DNA from: Leptobrachium leishanense | Taxonomy: Eukaryota > Chordata > Amphibia > Anura > Megophryidae | Assembly (NCBI GenBank): GCA_009667805.1 | Contig: CM019063.1 | Span: forward strand, 408,896,959 to 408,960,958 | Reading direction: 5' to 3' | Length of the DNA: 64,000 nt | In this document: in pieces, positions 21,188 to 31,300 of the stretch | How positions within the stretch are numbered: the stretch's first letter is position 1 | Layout: each line of letters opens with the position of its first letter | Translations under genes and position numbers: made by a program | Notes under the pieces: model-generated | Databases searched by the model: none | Told to the model about the DNA's origin: nothing | Seen by the model: only the letters and a program-made list of their open reading frames with translations

Positions 21188-21940
21188 GGCCCCTATTACA
21201 GTCTTTGCGCAATTGTTATTGTGTGCGCAAATGCGCATTTGCGCGAGGGGCAAACCCTTTGCGCTGAATGTTGTATTACAACGTTCGCGCAAATGATGCG
21301 CGTTATCGTTCAACGCGAATGGACCTGCGCGAGCGTGATGAACTGTGCGCGTCCTATACTTAACATTGTGAGAGCAAATTCGTTCGTGTGCTGGTACGCG
21401 GATGGTATTTCAATCGATGCGCATCTTTTTACGAACGACGTTTGCGCGCATAATTTTAACGTCTTTGAAAAGCTGGTGATAACTGCAAATCGGAACGTTA
21501 TGGCCGAAATGAAAAACACCAGCACGAAAAAAAAAATACAGCACAGTATAGTTACACATTCTACACATACCCAAACAATAAAATTGTGAATTCGTGCATA
21601 TTTTTTTTATTGCTGCAGCATGTATACTCAGATTTACTTTGACAGGCGCAAAAACTTAAGTGAGTCAATTAAGGTAAATTAATGTCAATTAAGGTTCTTC
21701 ATTCTGATTGGTTGAATCCGGCGAAAAAAAACAGTCCGCACACTGATTTACGTGCACTACGTTACTGCGCGTATTACTCTTCGTTTTGCGCGTCATTTTT
21801 ACGAATGTGATTTTCGGACGGATGACAAACTGCATTCGGATCGGAATACTCCGGTAAGTTTCACGCAATAACGCCGGACGATGCGCTCAAAAAAATTTGT
21901 GCTGCGTGAGCGAAATTGCGCGAAGAATGTAATAGGGGCC
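21188..21940. mobile_element. GGCCCC-ended MITE with AAA duplication
   Basis: Ends GGCCCCTATTACAGTCTTTG and GAAGAATGTAATAGGGGCC (13-bp inverted repeat) flanked by AAA on each side (21185-21187 and 21941-21943). The interior is rich in GCGCAAA motifs shared with 33442-33580, 36800-37150 and 55876-56535. An open frame at 21104-21589 crosses the left end, has no similarity to known proteins and is rejected. Confidence 0.75.
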
Positions 21941-21943
21941 AAA

Positions 21944-22186
21944 GAGTGCCCACAATGCCAAAAATGTCCATACTTGCAAGTCTACTAAATGTTGCCATTA
22001 CTTGTACTTGCCTTTAGTTAAAATAATACCTGTATGTGACGGAGCCGTTCTCTTCCGCCTGTCCTGGCTCTCCAGACACCCCTTCGTTGCGGTCAGCCCG
22101 GCTACTGGGAGCGCTGTCCTCAGCGCCTCGAGCAGCTTGACCCGCCTGCTTCTGTTTCTCTGCCCTGGAGCCGTTAGGAATTTTCA
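21944..22186. other. Host sequence of gypsy A, left flank
   Basis: From 22039 (TGTGACGGAGCCGTTCTC) the sequence becomes GC-rich and continues after the gypsy A insertion at 28334-28450. It might be an older LTR, but no second copy or opposite terminus is visible. Confidence 0.3.
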
Positions 22187-22337
22187 GAAGGTGTCACGGT
22201 GGCCCCCGCACCCCCCCGGCGCCTGGCAGCAGCTTCCTCGCTGCTCGCTGGCCAGGCGCCGAGTGATATTGCGGTCGCTTCCGCACACGTGGGACGCCGG
22301 GGGGCGGGGCCTGGCGGGGAGACGCGGACCCGCCGGG

Positions 22338-22377
22338 TTTAAAGCCCAGACTCACAGAGACGCCGATGCCCTGACGT
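22338..22377 (+). promoter_or_regulatory. Gypsy A TATA box and self-primer sequence at inferred mRNA start
   Basis: TTTAAA at 22338-22343 is followed 30 bp downstream by GCCCTGACGT at 22368-22377. That decamer is exactly complementary to ACGTCAGGGC at 23093-23102, two bases after the LTR. An mRNA starting just upstream could fold back and prime its own minus-strand synthesis, as established for the yeast element Tf1 and inferred for the related vertebrate sushi group. The transcript start is inferred only from spacing. Confidence 0.75.
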
Positions 22378-22414
22378 GGTAGTTACTTCCCGCAGAGCTC
22401 TTGTATATTTTGGC

Positions 22415-22735
22415 AAACTAACGATTCTGTGTATGACCCTTGGCATTGGCAAACTAACGATTCTGTGTATGACCCCTGGCATTGGCAAACTAACGATTCT
22501 GTGTATGACCCTTGGCATTGGCAAACTAACGATTCTGTGTATGACCCCTGGCATTGGCAAACTAACGATTCTGTGTATGACCCCTGGCATTGGCAAACTA
22601 ACGATTCTGTGTATGACCCTTGCATTGGCAAACTAACGATTCTGTGCATGACCCTGGCATTGGCAAACTAACGATTCTGTGTATGACCCCTGGCATTGGC
22701 GAACGAACCATTCTGTGCGTAACCCCTGGTATTGG
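22415..22735. repeat. 36-bp minisatellite in gypsy A 5' LTR
   Basis: Eight clear copies plus one diverged copy of a 36-bp unit built on GGCAAACTAACGATTCTGTG followed by TATGACCCCTGGCATT. The 3' LTR carries the same array at 27650-27970. It lies downstream of the inferred transcript start, so it would be present in the RNA. Confidence 0.95.
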
Positions 22736-23092
22736 CATTAACTCTTCTATTTCTGGTATTGAGGTCAGTCTGTGTGGCACCCTAAGCACACATCAGACTA
22801 CCCCTTGTGTTGTTAGGGTCTTGGAAGAGCTAATTATTCTAAGTCCTTGTGTATCATTCTATGTCCGTCTAGTCGTGCCGACCATCTAAGGATCGGAAGG
22901 GTAGAGAGTGTCCTGCGTCTAGGGACCACTAGTCAGATAAGCAGAGGGATCCGTGACGTCTCTCTTGTATGTGCTCTGTACTGCCATTCTAGTAGTCTGT
23001 CTAGTCGTGCCGACCACTCTAAGGATCGGAAGGGTAGAGAGTGTCCTGCGTATAGGGACCACCATTCTAGTATCAGGGGGATCCGTGACATT

Positions 23093-23102
23093 ACGTCAGG
23101 GC
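23093..23102 (+). promoter_or_regulatory. Gypsy A primer-binding site (self-complementary)
   Basis: ACGTCAGGGC, two bases downstream of the 5' LTR. It does not resemble a tRNA 3' end, which would normally begin TGG after the LTR. It is perfectly complementary to 22368-22377. The gag ATG follows at 23105, so the leader is only 14 nt. Confidence 0.7.
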
Positions 23103-23104
23103 CA

Positions 23105-24196
23105 ATGGATCCCGCAGACCTCTCTAATCAGTTGACACGTATTGCAGCCAGACAAGAAGAGCAGGACCATAGAATGGACCAGATTGCTCTTGCCCTGCAA
23201 ACCCTGTTAAATCGATCCAGTTCTGGAACTGCAAGCCCTCCAGACCCAGTAGTGCCTAGGGTCAGTTCGGCCGCTCCCGAGGGATGTAGGCTCAGTATGA
23301 AGGCACCCGTACGCTATGATGGAACACCAAACTTATGCCGGGGCTTTCTGACCCAACTCGAGATCTTGTTCGAGAACAATCCAGGGTCCTGTATGTCCGA
23401 TAAAGCCAAAGTAGGCTATCTGATTAATCATCTAACCGAAAAAGCTTTATTATGGGCCACGCCCTTGTGGGAGAATAAGAAACCCATCATTTATGACTAT
23501 GAGGGTTTTACCTCCGAGTTAAAGCGTACCTTCGATCCCTCTAGAAGGGCTACCAATGCGGGTAGATCCCTGTTTCACATCAAACAGGGTAATAGGAGGG
23601 TCTCCGACTATGCCATAGAGTTTAAGACTTTGTCTTCTGAGGTACACTGGCCGAACGACGTTTTAACCCTAGCCTTTACCGAAGGCCTGAACGAGGCTTT
23701 TATGTTTGAGTTGGCTCCCTTAAAATTACCAGAACATCTGGATCATTTGGTTGATTTCTGCATTGCCATGGACGATCAAATCAGGGAAAGGAGACACCCC
23801 AGAGATAGACCCAGACGGGTCCTGCCTCCTTTGCCCCTAGTACCCAGACACACCACTACATCAGGCAACCCGGAGACCGCAAAGACTGATGTACCGGCCG
23901 TTGAACCCATGCAGATAGGAAAAACGGGTATTTCAGAGGCAGAAAGAGCTCACAGAAAAGAAAGGGGGCTCTGCTTTTATTGTGCCGGGGCAGATCATTT
24001 CCGCCTTCAATGTCCTCAGAGAGACCCAGGGGTAGCAGGGGTGAGACTAACAAATCAGGTCAAAGAACAGCTAATACCCAGGTTATCGGTTCTCTGTATG
24101 CCTCCTTTGTGGACGATGAAAAAAAAAAAACCCGGATTCTGGTACCCATCTCCCTCACCTGGGAGGGGGTTCACCTCGAGACTGAGGCATTCCTAG
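23105..24196 (+). CDS. Gypsy A Gag with zinc knuckle
   Basis: Start chosen at MDPADLSNQLTRIAARQEEQ because it lies just after the primer-binding site; the frame is open further upstream into the LTR. The protein forms the retrotransposon particle and packages RNA. Residues 1-40 look coiled-coil, and the middle (about 60-220) is a Ty3-type capsid with FLTQLEILFENNP, ATPLWENKKP and DHLVDFCIAMDDQ. The C-terminal zinc knuckle CFYCAGADHFRLQC fits CX2CX4HX4C. After the knuckle the true frame appears to move to the -1 frame, so the last 50 or so residues up to 24196 are probably out of frame. Confidence 0.85.
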   Translation: MDPADLSNQLTRIAARQEEQDHRMDQIALALQTLLNRSSSGTASPPDPVVPRVSSAAPEGCRLSMKAPVRYDGTPNLCRGFLTQLEILFENNPGSCMSDKAKVGYLINHLTEKALLWATPLWENKKPIIYDYEGFTSELKRTFDPSRRATNAGRSLFHIKQGNRRVSDYAIEFKTLSSEVHWPNDVLTLAFTEGLNEAFMFELAPLKLPEHLDHLVDFCIAMDDQIRERRHPRDRPRRVLPPLPLVPRHTTTSGNPETAKTDVPAVEPMQIGKTGISEAERAHRKERGLCFYCAGADHFRLQCPQRDPGVAGVRLTNQVKEQLIPRLSVLCMPPLWTMKKKKPGFWYPSPSPGRGFTSRLRHS

Positions 24197-24477
24197 ACTC
24201 TGGAGCCTCAGGTAATTTTATGGACAGATGTTTTGCCGCCAAAAACCTCTTACCTCTGGTTCTAAAGGAGAGGCCTCTAATGGTGGAAGCCATAGACGGA
24301 AAACCCCTGTCATGTCCCCATATCACTCACGACACTATTGATGTATGCATGACTACGGGAGTTCTGCACCGTGAAACCATACGATTCCAGATTATCGACT
24401 CTCCCTCATGTCCTGTCGTTCTTGGGTTCCCATGGTTAATAGAGCATAACCCGGTGATTGATTGGCCCAGCGAGATA
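24030..24477 (+). CDS. Gypsy A aspartic protease, -1 relative to gag
   Basis: Encodes the retropepsin that processes Gag-Pol. The frame is one base back from gag. It shows IGSLYASFVDD, the catalytic DSGAS at 24198-24212, then [18 protein letters not shown], which is the conserved end of chromovirus proteases. A stop at 24478 follows because the next domain is again one base back. A run of twelve A residues (24119-24130) lies in the overlap and is a possible slippage or sequencing-error site. Whether the shift is programmed frameshifting or a mutation cannot be decided here. Confidence 0.8.
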
Positions 24478-27290
24478 TAAAGTGTTGGGGTCCTAGTTGC
24501 CAGTCAAAGTGCCTGGGCAGGGTTAATGTGATTGGTAGCCTCAATATTGCTACAGCACCTCCTTTGTCCACCGAAGTCCCTGAATGTTATATGGCGCTAA
24601 AGGAGGTGTTCTCTAAAACCAGGACTGAGGTCCTACCACCGCATCGTCCTTATGACTGTGCTATAGAGTTGCTCCCTGGTACTATGCCTCCTAGAGGACA
24701 CGTATACCCTTTGTCACAAAAGGAAAACGACATTATGGAGGAATATATAAGGGAGAATCTAGAGCGAGGATTTATCAGACGATCCTCCTCTCCAGCAGGA
24801 GCAGGTTTCTTTTTCGTTTCCAAAAAAGAGGGTGACCTGCGACCTTGCATCGATTATAGAGGTTTGAATAGGATTACCATAAGAAATGCATATCCAATAC
24901 CTCTTATAACAGAATTGTTCGACCGATTAAAAGGGGCCCGTATTTATACGAAGCTTGATTTACGCGGAGCGTACAACCTGGTCAGGGTTAAGAAGGGGCA
25001 TGAATGGAAAACGGCTTTTAATACACGTAGCGGGCATTATGAATACCTAGTGATGCCCTTTGGATTATGTAACGCGCCAGCCGTTTTTCAGGACCTCATA
25101 AACGACACCCTACGGGACTTTCTGCAAACGTTCGTTATAGTATATCTGGACGACATCCTGATATACTCTCCTGATAAGGACACCCATCACGTCCATGTGC
25201 AACAAGTGTTGAAGAGATTATTGAGGGCTGGGTTATATTGTAAACTAGAGAAATGCTTATTCGACATAGAGACAGTGCACTTCCTTGGGTATATAATAAC
25301 CCCTGAGGGTTTCCAAATGGATCCTAAAAAACTCTCAGCGATTCTTGACTGGCCTTTACCCCAAGGGCTTAAAGCCATCCAGAGGTTTCTGGGGTTTACT
25401 AATTACTACCGGAGGTTCATTAAAAACTTTTCGGCCTTGGTAGCTCCCCTCACGGCTATGACTAAAAAAGGGGTGGCGAATCAGAAATGGACACCCCAGG
25501 CCAGTCAAGCCTTTGAGGCACTTAAACAGGCATTCACAACTGCCCCTGTTCTCCGACATCCAGATCCGGCTCTGCCTTTCCAGGTTGAAGTTGACGCCTC
25601 CGAGCTAGGTCTTGGTGCAGTCTTGTCCCAAAGGGAGGCACCCGACAAACCCTTGCATCCATGCGGCTTCTATTCCCGAAAGTTGTCCCCGGCAGAGAGG
25701 AACTATGATATCGGAAATAGAGAGTTGTTAGCAGTTATCGCAGCCTTGACGGAATGGAGATACTTATTGGAGGGGTCTAGGGACCCCATTGTCATCATAA
25801 CCGATCATAAGAATCTTACGTACATTGGAGACGCTAAACGGTTAAATGCCAGACAAGCGAGATGGTCGTTGTTTCTTTCAAGCTTTAATTTCGTCCTCAC
25901 ATATAGACCTGGGTCAAGAAACATTAAAGCAGACGCATTGTCAAGACAATACGAATCCTACGAACATAACATCCAAGATCAGCATCCCATTGTACCCCAG
26001 GAAAGAATTATAGCCCTTACCACGATTAGTGTCTCGTCTCCTCTGATGTTAAGATTGCAGACCGCCCAGGGTACAGCTCCTGGGGGGAGACCTCCTGCGA
26101 AACTCTTTGTACCTGAGAACGAAAGAGAAGAAGTACTGAAACTTTATCATGATAACAAAACCTCTGGGCATATGGGGATCACCAAAACAGTGTCTAGTAT
26201 ACGTAAACTCCTCTGGTGGCCCACGGTGCGCCGTGATGTTAAAGATTACATAACCGTGTGCGAGGTGTGCACAAGACATAAAAGTCCCAAAACAGCGCCC
26301 ATTGGTTTACTCCAGCCTCTGCCAATCCCCGAACGACCATGGTCGCATTTAGCTATGGATTTTATAGTAGAGTTACCCGAGTCAAAAGGGAATACTGTAA
26401 TACTCACGGTCATTGATCGATTCTCCAAAATGGGTCACTATGTTCCTCTTCGGAAACTTCCTTCGGCAGCCGAACTGGTGCCCATTTTCATTACCAATGT
26501 GGTCCGCATACACGGTATTCCTCTTGGGATTGTCTCTGATAGGGGGACCCAATTCGTCTCCAGATTCTGGAAAGGGTTTTGCAAGAATGTGGGGATAGAC
26601 CTATCCTTCTCTTCGGCCTATCACCCCCAGACCAACGGAGCAGCAGAACGAGCCAATCAAAATATAGAGAAATATCTCAGGTGCTTTATATCCGAACGAC
26701 AAGATAACTGGTCAGACCTGATACCGTGGGCAGAGTATGCCTTGAACAGTGCAGTGAGCGAAGCCACAGGACATTCCCCTTTCTTCACTGTTTACGGTTT
26801 TGATCCTCCCGTGCTCCCTGCTACGTTTCCTGATACCGCGATTCCTGCTCTGGATGAGCATTTAGCGTCATTGAAAGAAACTTGGGGAAGGGTTAAAAGG
26901 GCACTGGAGGATAGCAGTGGTATCCAGAAGATCAAGGCCGACAGACACAGGAGGCCGGCACCCGTGTATCAAGTTGGGGACAGGGTTTGGCTTTCTTCAC
27001 GGAACATCAAGCTCTTAGTACCCTCTATGAAACTGGCACCCAGATACATAGGGCCCTATAAGATTCTGCGGCGAATCAATCCGGTCTCCTATGCTTTGGC
27101 ACTGCCCTCCCATATCAGGATACACAATGTGTTCCACGTGAGCCTTTTAAAACCACTCTTGTGTAATCGGTACACCAGGGTCCGTGTCCCCCCTCCTCCT
27201 GTCTCTGTGGAGGGCGAGGAGGAGTTTGAAGTTGAGGCCATTCTGGATGCCAGGGTGTCTAGGGGGTCCTTCAGTACTTGGTTGACTGGG
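24462..27290 (+). CDS. Gypsy A Pol: reverse transcriptase, RNase H, integrase
   Basis: About 940 residues in one frame. Reverse transcriptase comes first ([20 protein letters not shown] near residue 110, [13 protein letters not shown], catalytic YLDD at residues 228-231). RNase H follows ([16 protein letters not shown] near 377, TDHKNLTYI near 450). Integrase has an H-H-C-C zinc finger (residues about 562-600, CEVCTRH) and a complete catalytic triad D633, D693, E729, spaced as expected. The GPYKI and [15 protein letters not shown] segments lead into the chromodomain. The frame is lost at about 27275 inside the chromodomain. All catalytic residues I could check are present, so apart from frame changes the enzyme looks functional. 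Confidence 0.95.
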
Positions 27291-27405
27291 TGGGCTACGG
27301 TCCAGAGGATCGCTCTTGGCTCCCGGCTACTGAGGTTCATGCTCCTCGGTTGGTGAGGGCTTTCTATTTGGCTCATCCCCGCGCTCCTGGGGGTCGTCCA
27401 GTGGC
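27215..27405 (+). pseudogene. Gypsy A chromodomain, split by a frame change
   Basis: [19 protein letters not shown] ends the pol frame, and [19 protein letters not shown] continues one base back from 27278. Together they have the EVE-IL...W-GY-P-D-SW signature of a chromodomain, thought to steer chromovirus integration toward particular chromatin. The single-base shift at about 27270-27280 would truncate the domain unless it is an assembly error. Confidence 0.85.
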
Positions 27406-27411
27406 CGCCCG

Positions 27412-27426
27412 TAGAGGGGGGGGTTC
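27412..27426 (+). promoter_or_regulatory. Gypsy A polypurine tract
   Basis: AGAGGGGGGGG immediately before TTC and the 3' LTR, the expected primer site for plus-strand synthesis. Confidence 0.85.
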
Positions 27427-28328
27427 TGTCACGGTGGCCCCCGCACCCCCCCGGCGCCTGGCAGCAGCTTCCTCGCTGCTCGCTGGCCAGGCGCCGAGTG
27501 ATATTGCGGTCGCTTCCGCACACGTGGGACGCCGGGGGGCGGGGCCTGGCGGGGAGACGCGGACCCGCCGGGTTTAAAGCCCAGACTCACAGAGACGCCG
27601 ATGCCCTGACGTGGTAGTTACTTCCCGCAGAGCTCTTGTATATTTTGGCAAACTAACGATTCTGTGTATGACCCTTGGCATTGGCAAACTAACGATTCTG
27701 TGTATGACCCCTGGCATTGGCAAACTAACGATTCTGTGTATGACCCCTGGCATTGGCAAACTAACGATTCTGTGTATGACCCCTGGCATTGGCAAACTAA
27801 CGATTCTGTGTATGACCCCTGGCATTGGCAAACTAACGATTCTGTGTATGACCCTTGGCATTGGCAAACTAACGATTCTGTGCATGACCCTTGGCATTGG
27901 CAAACTAACGATTCTGTGTATGACCCCTGGCATTGGCGAACGAACCATTCTGTGCGTAACCCCTGGTATTGGCATTAACTCTTCTATTTCTGGTATTGAG
28001 GTCAGTCTGTGTGGCACCCTAAGCACACATCAGACTACCCCTGTGTTGTTAGGGTCTTGGGAAGAGCTAATTATTCTAAGTCCTTGTGTATCATTCTATG
28101 TCCGTCTAGTCGTGCCGACCAATCTAAGGATCGGAAGGGTAGAGAGTGTCCTGCGTCTAGGGACCACTAGTCAGATAAGCAGAGGGATCCGTGACGTCTC
28201 TCTTGTATGTGCTCTGTACTGCCATTCTAGTAGTCTGTCTAGTCGTGCCGACCACTCTAAGGATCGGAAGGGTAGAGAGTGTCCTGCGTATAGGGACCAC
28301 CATTCTAGTATCAGGGGGATCCGTGACA
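27427..28328 (+). repeat. Gypsy A 3' LTR
   Basis: 902 bp, nearly identical to the 5' LTR including the 36-bp minisatellite. Differences are a handful of C/T changes within minisatellite units and single-base indels (for example CCATCTAAGG versus CCAATCTAAGG). Open frames across the array on both strands are repeat by-products. Confidence 0.95.
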
Positions 28329-28333
28329 GAAGG

Positions 28334-28950
28334 CCACTCTGTGCCTTCTGAGAGTGTGTAGTGTAGCGTAGTTGAAGGAGACACCAGACGCGGCTGTATG
28401 TTCCAACAGGATTCTCTCTCTCTGTCTGAGCTTTAATGAACAAAAACGCCACTACTTATGCTGAGATCTAACAGCCATAATTTGCATAAATGACGCACAT
28501 CGTCCTACTAAAATGCTAATTACATTATGTCAGGTAGATATTTACAATAAACATTCTATAGCCTTTAGCTCCCACAACATTTACATAATCTATTGTTCTA
28601 ACACATCAGATTAAAAGACAAACACTATCCCAGACTTCTTGAATCAAACATGCAGCCAGATAAGGGGAAAAGCCCTGTTGCATAAATTACACAGCAGTAA
28701 AGCTTGTTTACTGGCTACACAAAAACACATTTACCTACAGAAATATAAGTATATTTAAAACTAAAGCTACGCAATTTACACTAAACTAATTTAAACTAAA
28801 GCCAAACACTGTAAAATATATTTAAAATCACACAATATAAATGAACATAAAGTCTCTTGGGGTTTGAAGCGTGGAGCGCCACGTCAGCTCCATGACACTG
28901 TATACTAATATAAACGAAAAGACAATAATTAATAGTGCTTTCAATGCCAA
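28334..28950. other. Host sequence right of gypsy A, no gene seen
   Basis: Continues the GC-rich flank interrupted by gypsy A (to about 28450) and then becomes AT-rich, with TTTAAACTAAAGC-like repeats around 28750-28810. No coding similarity. Confidence 0.35.
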
Positions 28951-29246
28951 GGCAACGGTCACACGAGCACACATGAGCATGGAAGGAACGTCCCTGAGAA
29001 CAGGTGTTCTTTCCGTTCAGACGCCATGTAACCACCTCGCTGAGTGCACATTAGTGCGTTAGCCCTACATAGCGCGAGCCTCCTACAGAGGATTGCACTC
29101 TGCAGACCCATCGAGCGTCCATTTTTGCTTTTTGACGGGGAGCACGTCCTGTGTAACAAGCGATACTATTACGCACGTTAAACCGTGTGGCCCTCCCCGT
29201 CGTGCTGTCAGAAAGCTGTGACGGACGCACTTGTGTGACCGCAGCC
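28951..29246. mobile_element. Harbinger-like MITE
   Basis: Ends GGCAACGGTCACACGAGCAC and GCACTTGTGTGACCGCAGCC form a diverged inverted repeat, flanked by CAA and TAA. Interior motifs (TTTTTGACGGGGAGCACG, CTGTGACGGACGCAC) are of the same style as the Harbinger-derived copies at 30261-31297 and 63087-63521. Confidence 0.6.
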
Positions 29247-29249
29247 TAA

Positions 29250-30004
29250 GTGAGTTGTACAAAAACAAAAAAATGGAGCAGTTGAAAAAAATCTCACAAA
29301 AAATGGCACAATTCCAACCCTGCTATTTAGTTAAGGGGATATTATAGGGTTAAAACAGGAGATGATTGGACAGAAAGGGTTAAATCTTAACCCCTCACAA
29401 CCCCCCTCTGCACTTCACCTTCCCATTTTAACCCTTTATTTTCCTATAATATCTTAACCAAAATCCAGTGATGGTCTCCCTCCCAGCGGCAGCTTGCCAT
29501 GTGACTACAGTCTGATGGACACTACAAGCAATCCAGTGGTTCTTAATGTAGGGAGGTTGGTGGGACCTAGTTCCCAAAGGTCCCAGATCACTCAGGTTCT
29601 GAGGAAATTATTATTCATAATGGTTCCAATCTATATCTTACTGGCTTGAGCGCTATTCTGATCATGTTGCAAGCTTTGCTTGCAGCTCGGCAGCTTGCAG
29701 CTCAGTTTCTGGGTAGTGGACTATGCATCTGCACTCAACCAGCTGAATCAGCCCTCTGAACCACCATTCCCCAAGCAAGGAGAGGTAGCAGAGTGCCTTG
29801 ACGATGTTTCCACTCATATAACATTGAGTGGTCAAACTATGTAGACTGTCCTTTTAACGATGGGAGCCATTATCTATAATGCCTTTGCCTTAATGGTTTG
29901 AGTGCTATTCCAACTGTGTTGCAAGCTTTGCTTACAGCTTGTCAATAGTGTCTCCTTACAGTACATTTAAGAGCTCCTATTCTTTGAATAGTATATGTAG
30001 GAAC
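29250..30004. other. No gene seen; one local duplication
   Basis: A segment with GCTATTC and TTGCAAGCTTTGCTT occurs twice (about 29645-29695 and 29895-29945), suggesting an old local duplication. Otherwise unrecognised. Confidence 0.4.
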
Positions 30005-30019
30005 TATTAATAATGTCCT

Positions 30020-30184
30020 TCTAGATTGCAAGGTCCCACGGGAATAGGGCCCTAGTTTCCTCCTGTGTTGGTTTGTCAAAATGTTGTCAGTCTCAGTGTT
30101 TTGTAACCCTGTCTATATTGTGCCCATTGTTCAGCGCTGCGAAATATGCTGGACATTTATAAATAAAGAATAATAATAATAATA
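30020..30184 (+). mobile_element. L2-type LINE 3' tail
   Basis: Begins around CTAGATTGCAAGGTCCCACG and ends GCGCTGCGAAATATGCTGGA, then CATTTATAAATAAAGAATAA and an AATAAT run. This is the common form of L2-like LINE 3' ends in cold-blooded vertebrates. No coding part is attached. Confidence 0.7.
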
Positions 30185-30260
30185 GCTCAACAAGAGAACA
30201 GCAAGTTATTCCATGGCAGCTCACTCTGTTCATCTTGAGTCAGTATTCTGCAAAGATTAA

Positions 30261-31297
30261 GGCTCCGGTCAAACGAGCGCAGCGTTCACGTCCGTGATGG
30301 CGCACGAAAGTACGTCCGTGATATCATGACATAAAGGCCAATGGAGTCCCACACACGAAGTATGTCCGCACTGAACTGTGGATGCATAACGGCCGCCGGC
30401 AAACGGACACAAGTTAGGCAAGAACGTACAACTGTTCCTATACTGAGGTTTACACACGCGGCTACCCTGGAATAACTCTGCTGGAGATTCAATTATATTT
30501 GGTGAGTGGATATTTGCTTACCCTTTACAATCCTGTTGGATTATATGCAATCCATGTTCCTGTGCTTTTTTGGAGGTCTGAGTGCGGGAGTATGAGGCGA
30601 ACAGGTTGGCCCTGAACACCTGTGAGGTCTACATAGGAGAGCCAGCAGCTCTCATAAAGTGTGAGTAGTGAATATTACAACCTTACTATAGCAGTATATT
30701 CTGTGCAATACTGTACCATTGTCTGTATTCTTTTTTTGTTTTTTTTTAGGTCATCCTATTATGAAGACTTTGATTGATTTAGTCCACGCCTAATCCTCCT
30801 TAAGGGACCTACCATTGCTTGTGAGCATTACTCCATATTTACCACATCACTTATACACTGCATCCTTTTAAGTTGAAGCGCTGTCCCCATTTCTTTACTT
30901 CACATTTTGCAATTTGTTCTGGTGACGGGAGCACCACAGTGTGGGAATATAGCGAATCCTTAAAAGTGTATATCTAGCGCCATGGAGTATAGCCATTATT
31001 CCTTTTAAGAACGTTCAACCCCTAGAACGGCCGCACAAAGTGCGCTGCGTCCGCAATGTCTGCATAGCTTTGTGTGTGAGTGATGGAAAGTGGTCAGACG
31101 GACTGCATTTATACGTCCAGCATTTTTTGACGGACAAAATGGTTTTGCATTTTAATTTATTTTCCCTCCTACATCCGTCAAAAATAACGTCAGTGAAAAA
31201 ACGTACTGTGTGGCCACTACTGTGTCTTCCGTACTAACGTATGTCCGTACTGCACGGGCGCACAGTCCATAGAAATCACGTTCGTCTGACCCTAGCC
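30261..31297. mobile_element. Harbinger MITE with TAA duplication
   Basis: Starts GGCTCCGGTCAAACGAGCGC and ends CGTTCGTCTGACCCTAGCC, related to the termini of the Harbinger transposon at 33585-36742. TAA lies on both sides (30258-30260 and 31298-31300), the duplication typical of Harbinger. The central part (about 30480-31015) is unrelated AT-rich sequence, perhaps a later insertion or captured DNA. No transposase. Confidence 0.75.
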
Positions 31298-31300
31298 TAA

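Larger units (their letters stand above)
22192..23090 (+). repeat. Gypsy A 5' LTR
   Basis: Starts TGTCACGGTGGCCCCC and ends GGATCCGTGACA. Near the start is a GGCGCCTGG...CCAGGCGCC hairpin, then the TATA box and the inferred transcript start. The middle holds a 36-bp minisatellite (22415-22735). The last 230 bp are an imperfect duplication around CTAAGGATCGGAAGGGTAGA. The U3 region is short (about 175 bp), so most of the LTR would be R and U5. Confidence 0.95.
22192..28328 (+). mobile_element. Gypsy A: complete Ty3/gypsy chromovirus (Tf1/sushi-like)
   Basis: A 6137-bp LTR retrotransposon with LTRs at 22192-23090 and 27427-28328, TG...CA termini, and a perfect 5-bp target duplication GAAGG (22187-22191 and 28329-28333). 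Gene order is gag, protease, reverse transcriptase, RNase H, integrase, chromodomain, which identifies a chromovirus. The LTRs differ by only a few substitutions and single-base indels, so the insertion is recent. The coding region changes frame three times. The very short leader and the complementarity of post-LTR bases to the LTR suggest self-priming. Confidence 0.97.

Noticed and set aside
21104..21589. 161-residue plus-strand frame
   Set aside because: It crosses the end of a MITE and has no similarity to known proteins.
22039..22186. Possible older LTR flanking gypsy A
   Set aside because: It has a TG-like start and GC-rich body, but neither a second copy nor a matching end was found.
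24119..24130. A-run as a programmed -1 frameshift site between gag and protease
   Set aside because: Gypsy B, a related chromovirus, has gag and protease in one frame, and gypsy A has two further shifts without slippery sites, so decay or consensus error is more likely. Not excluded.
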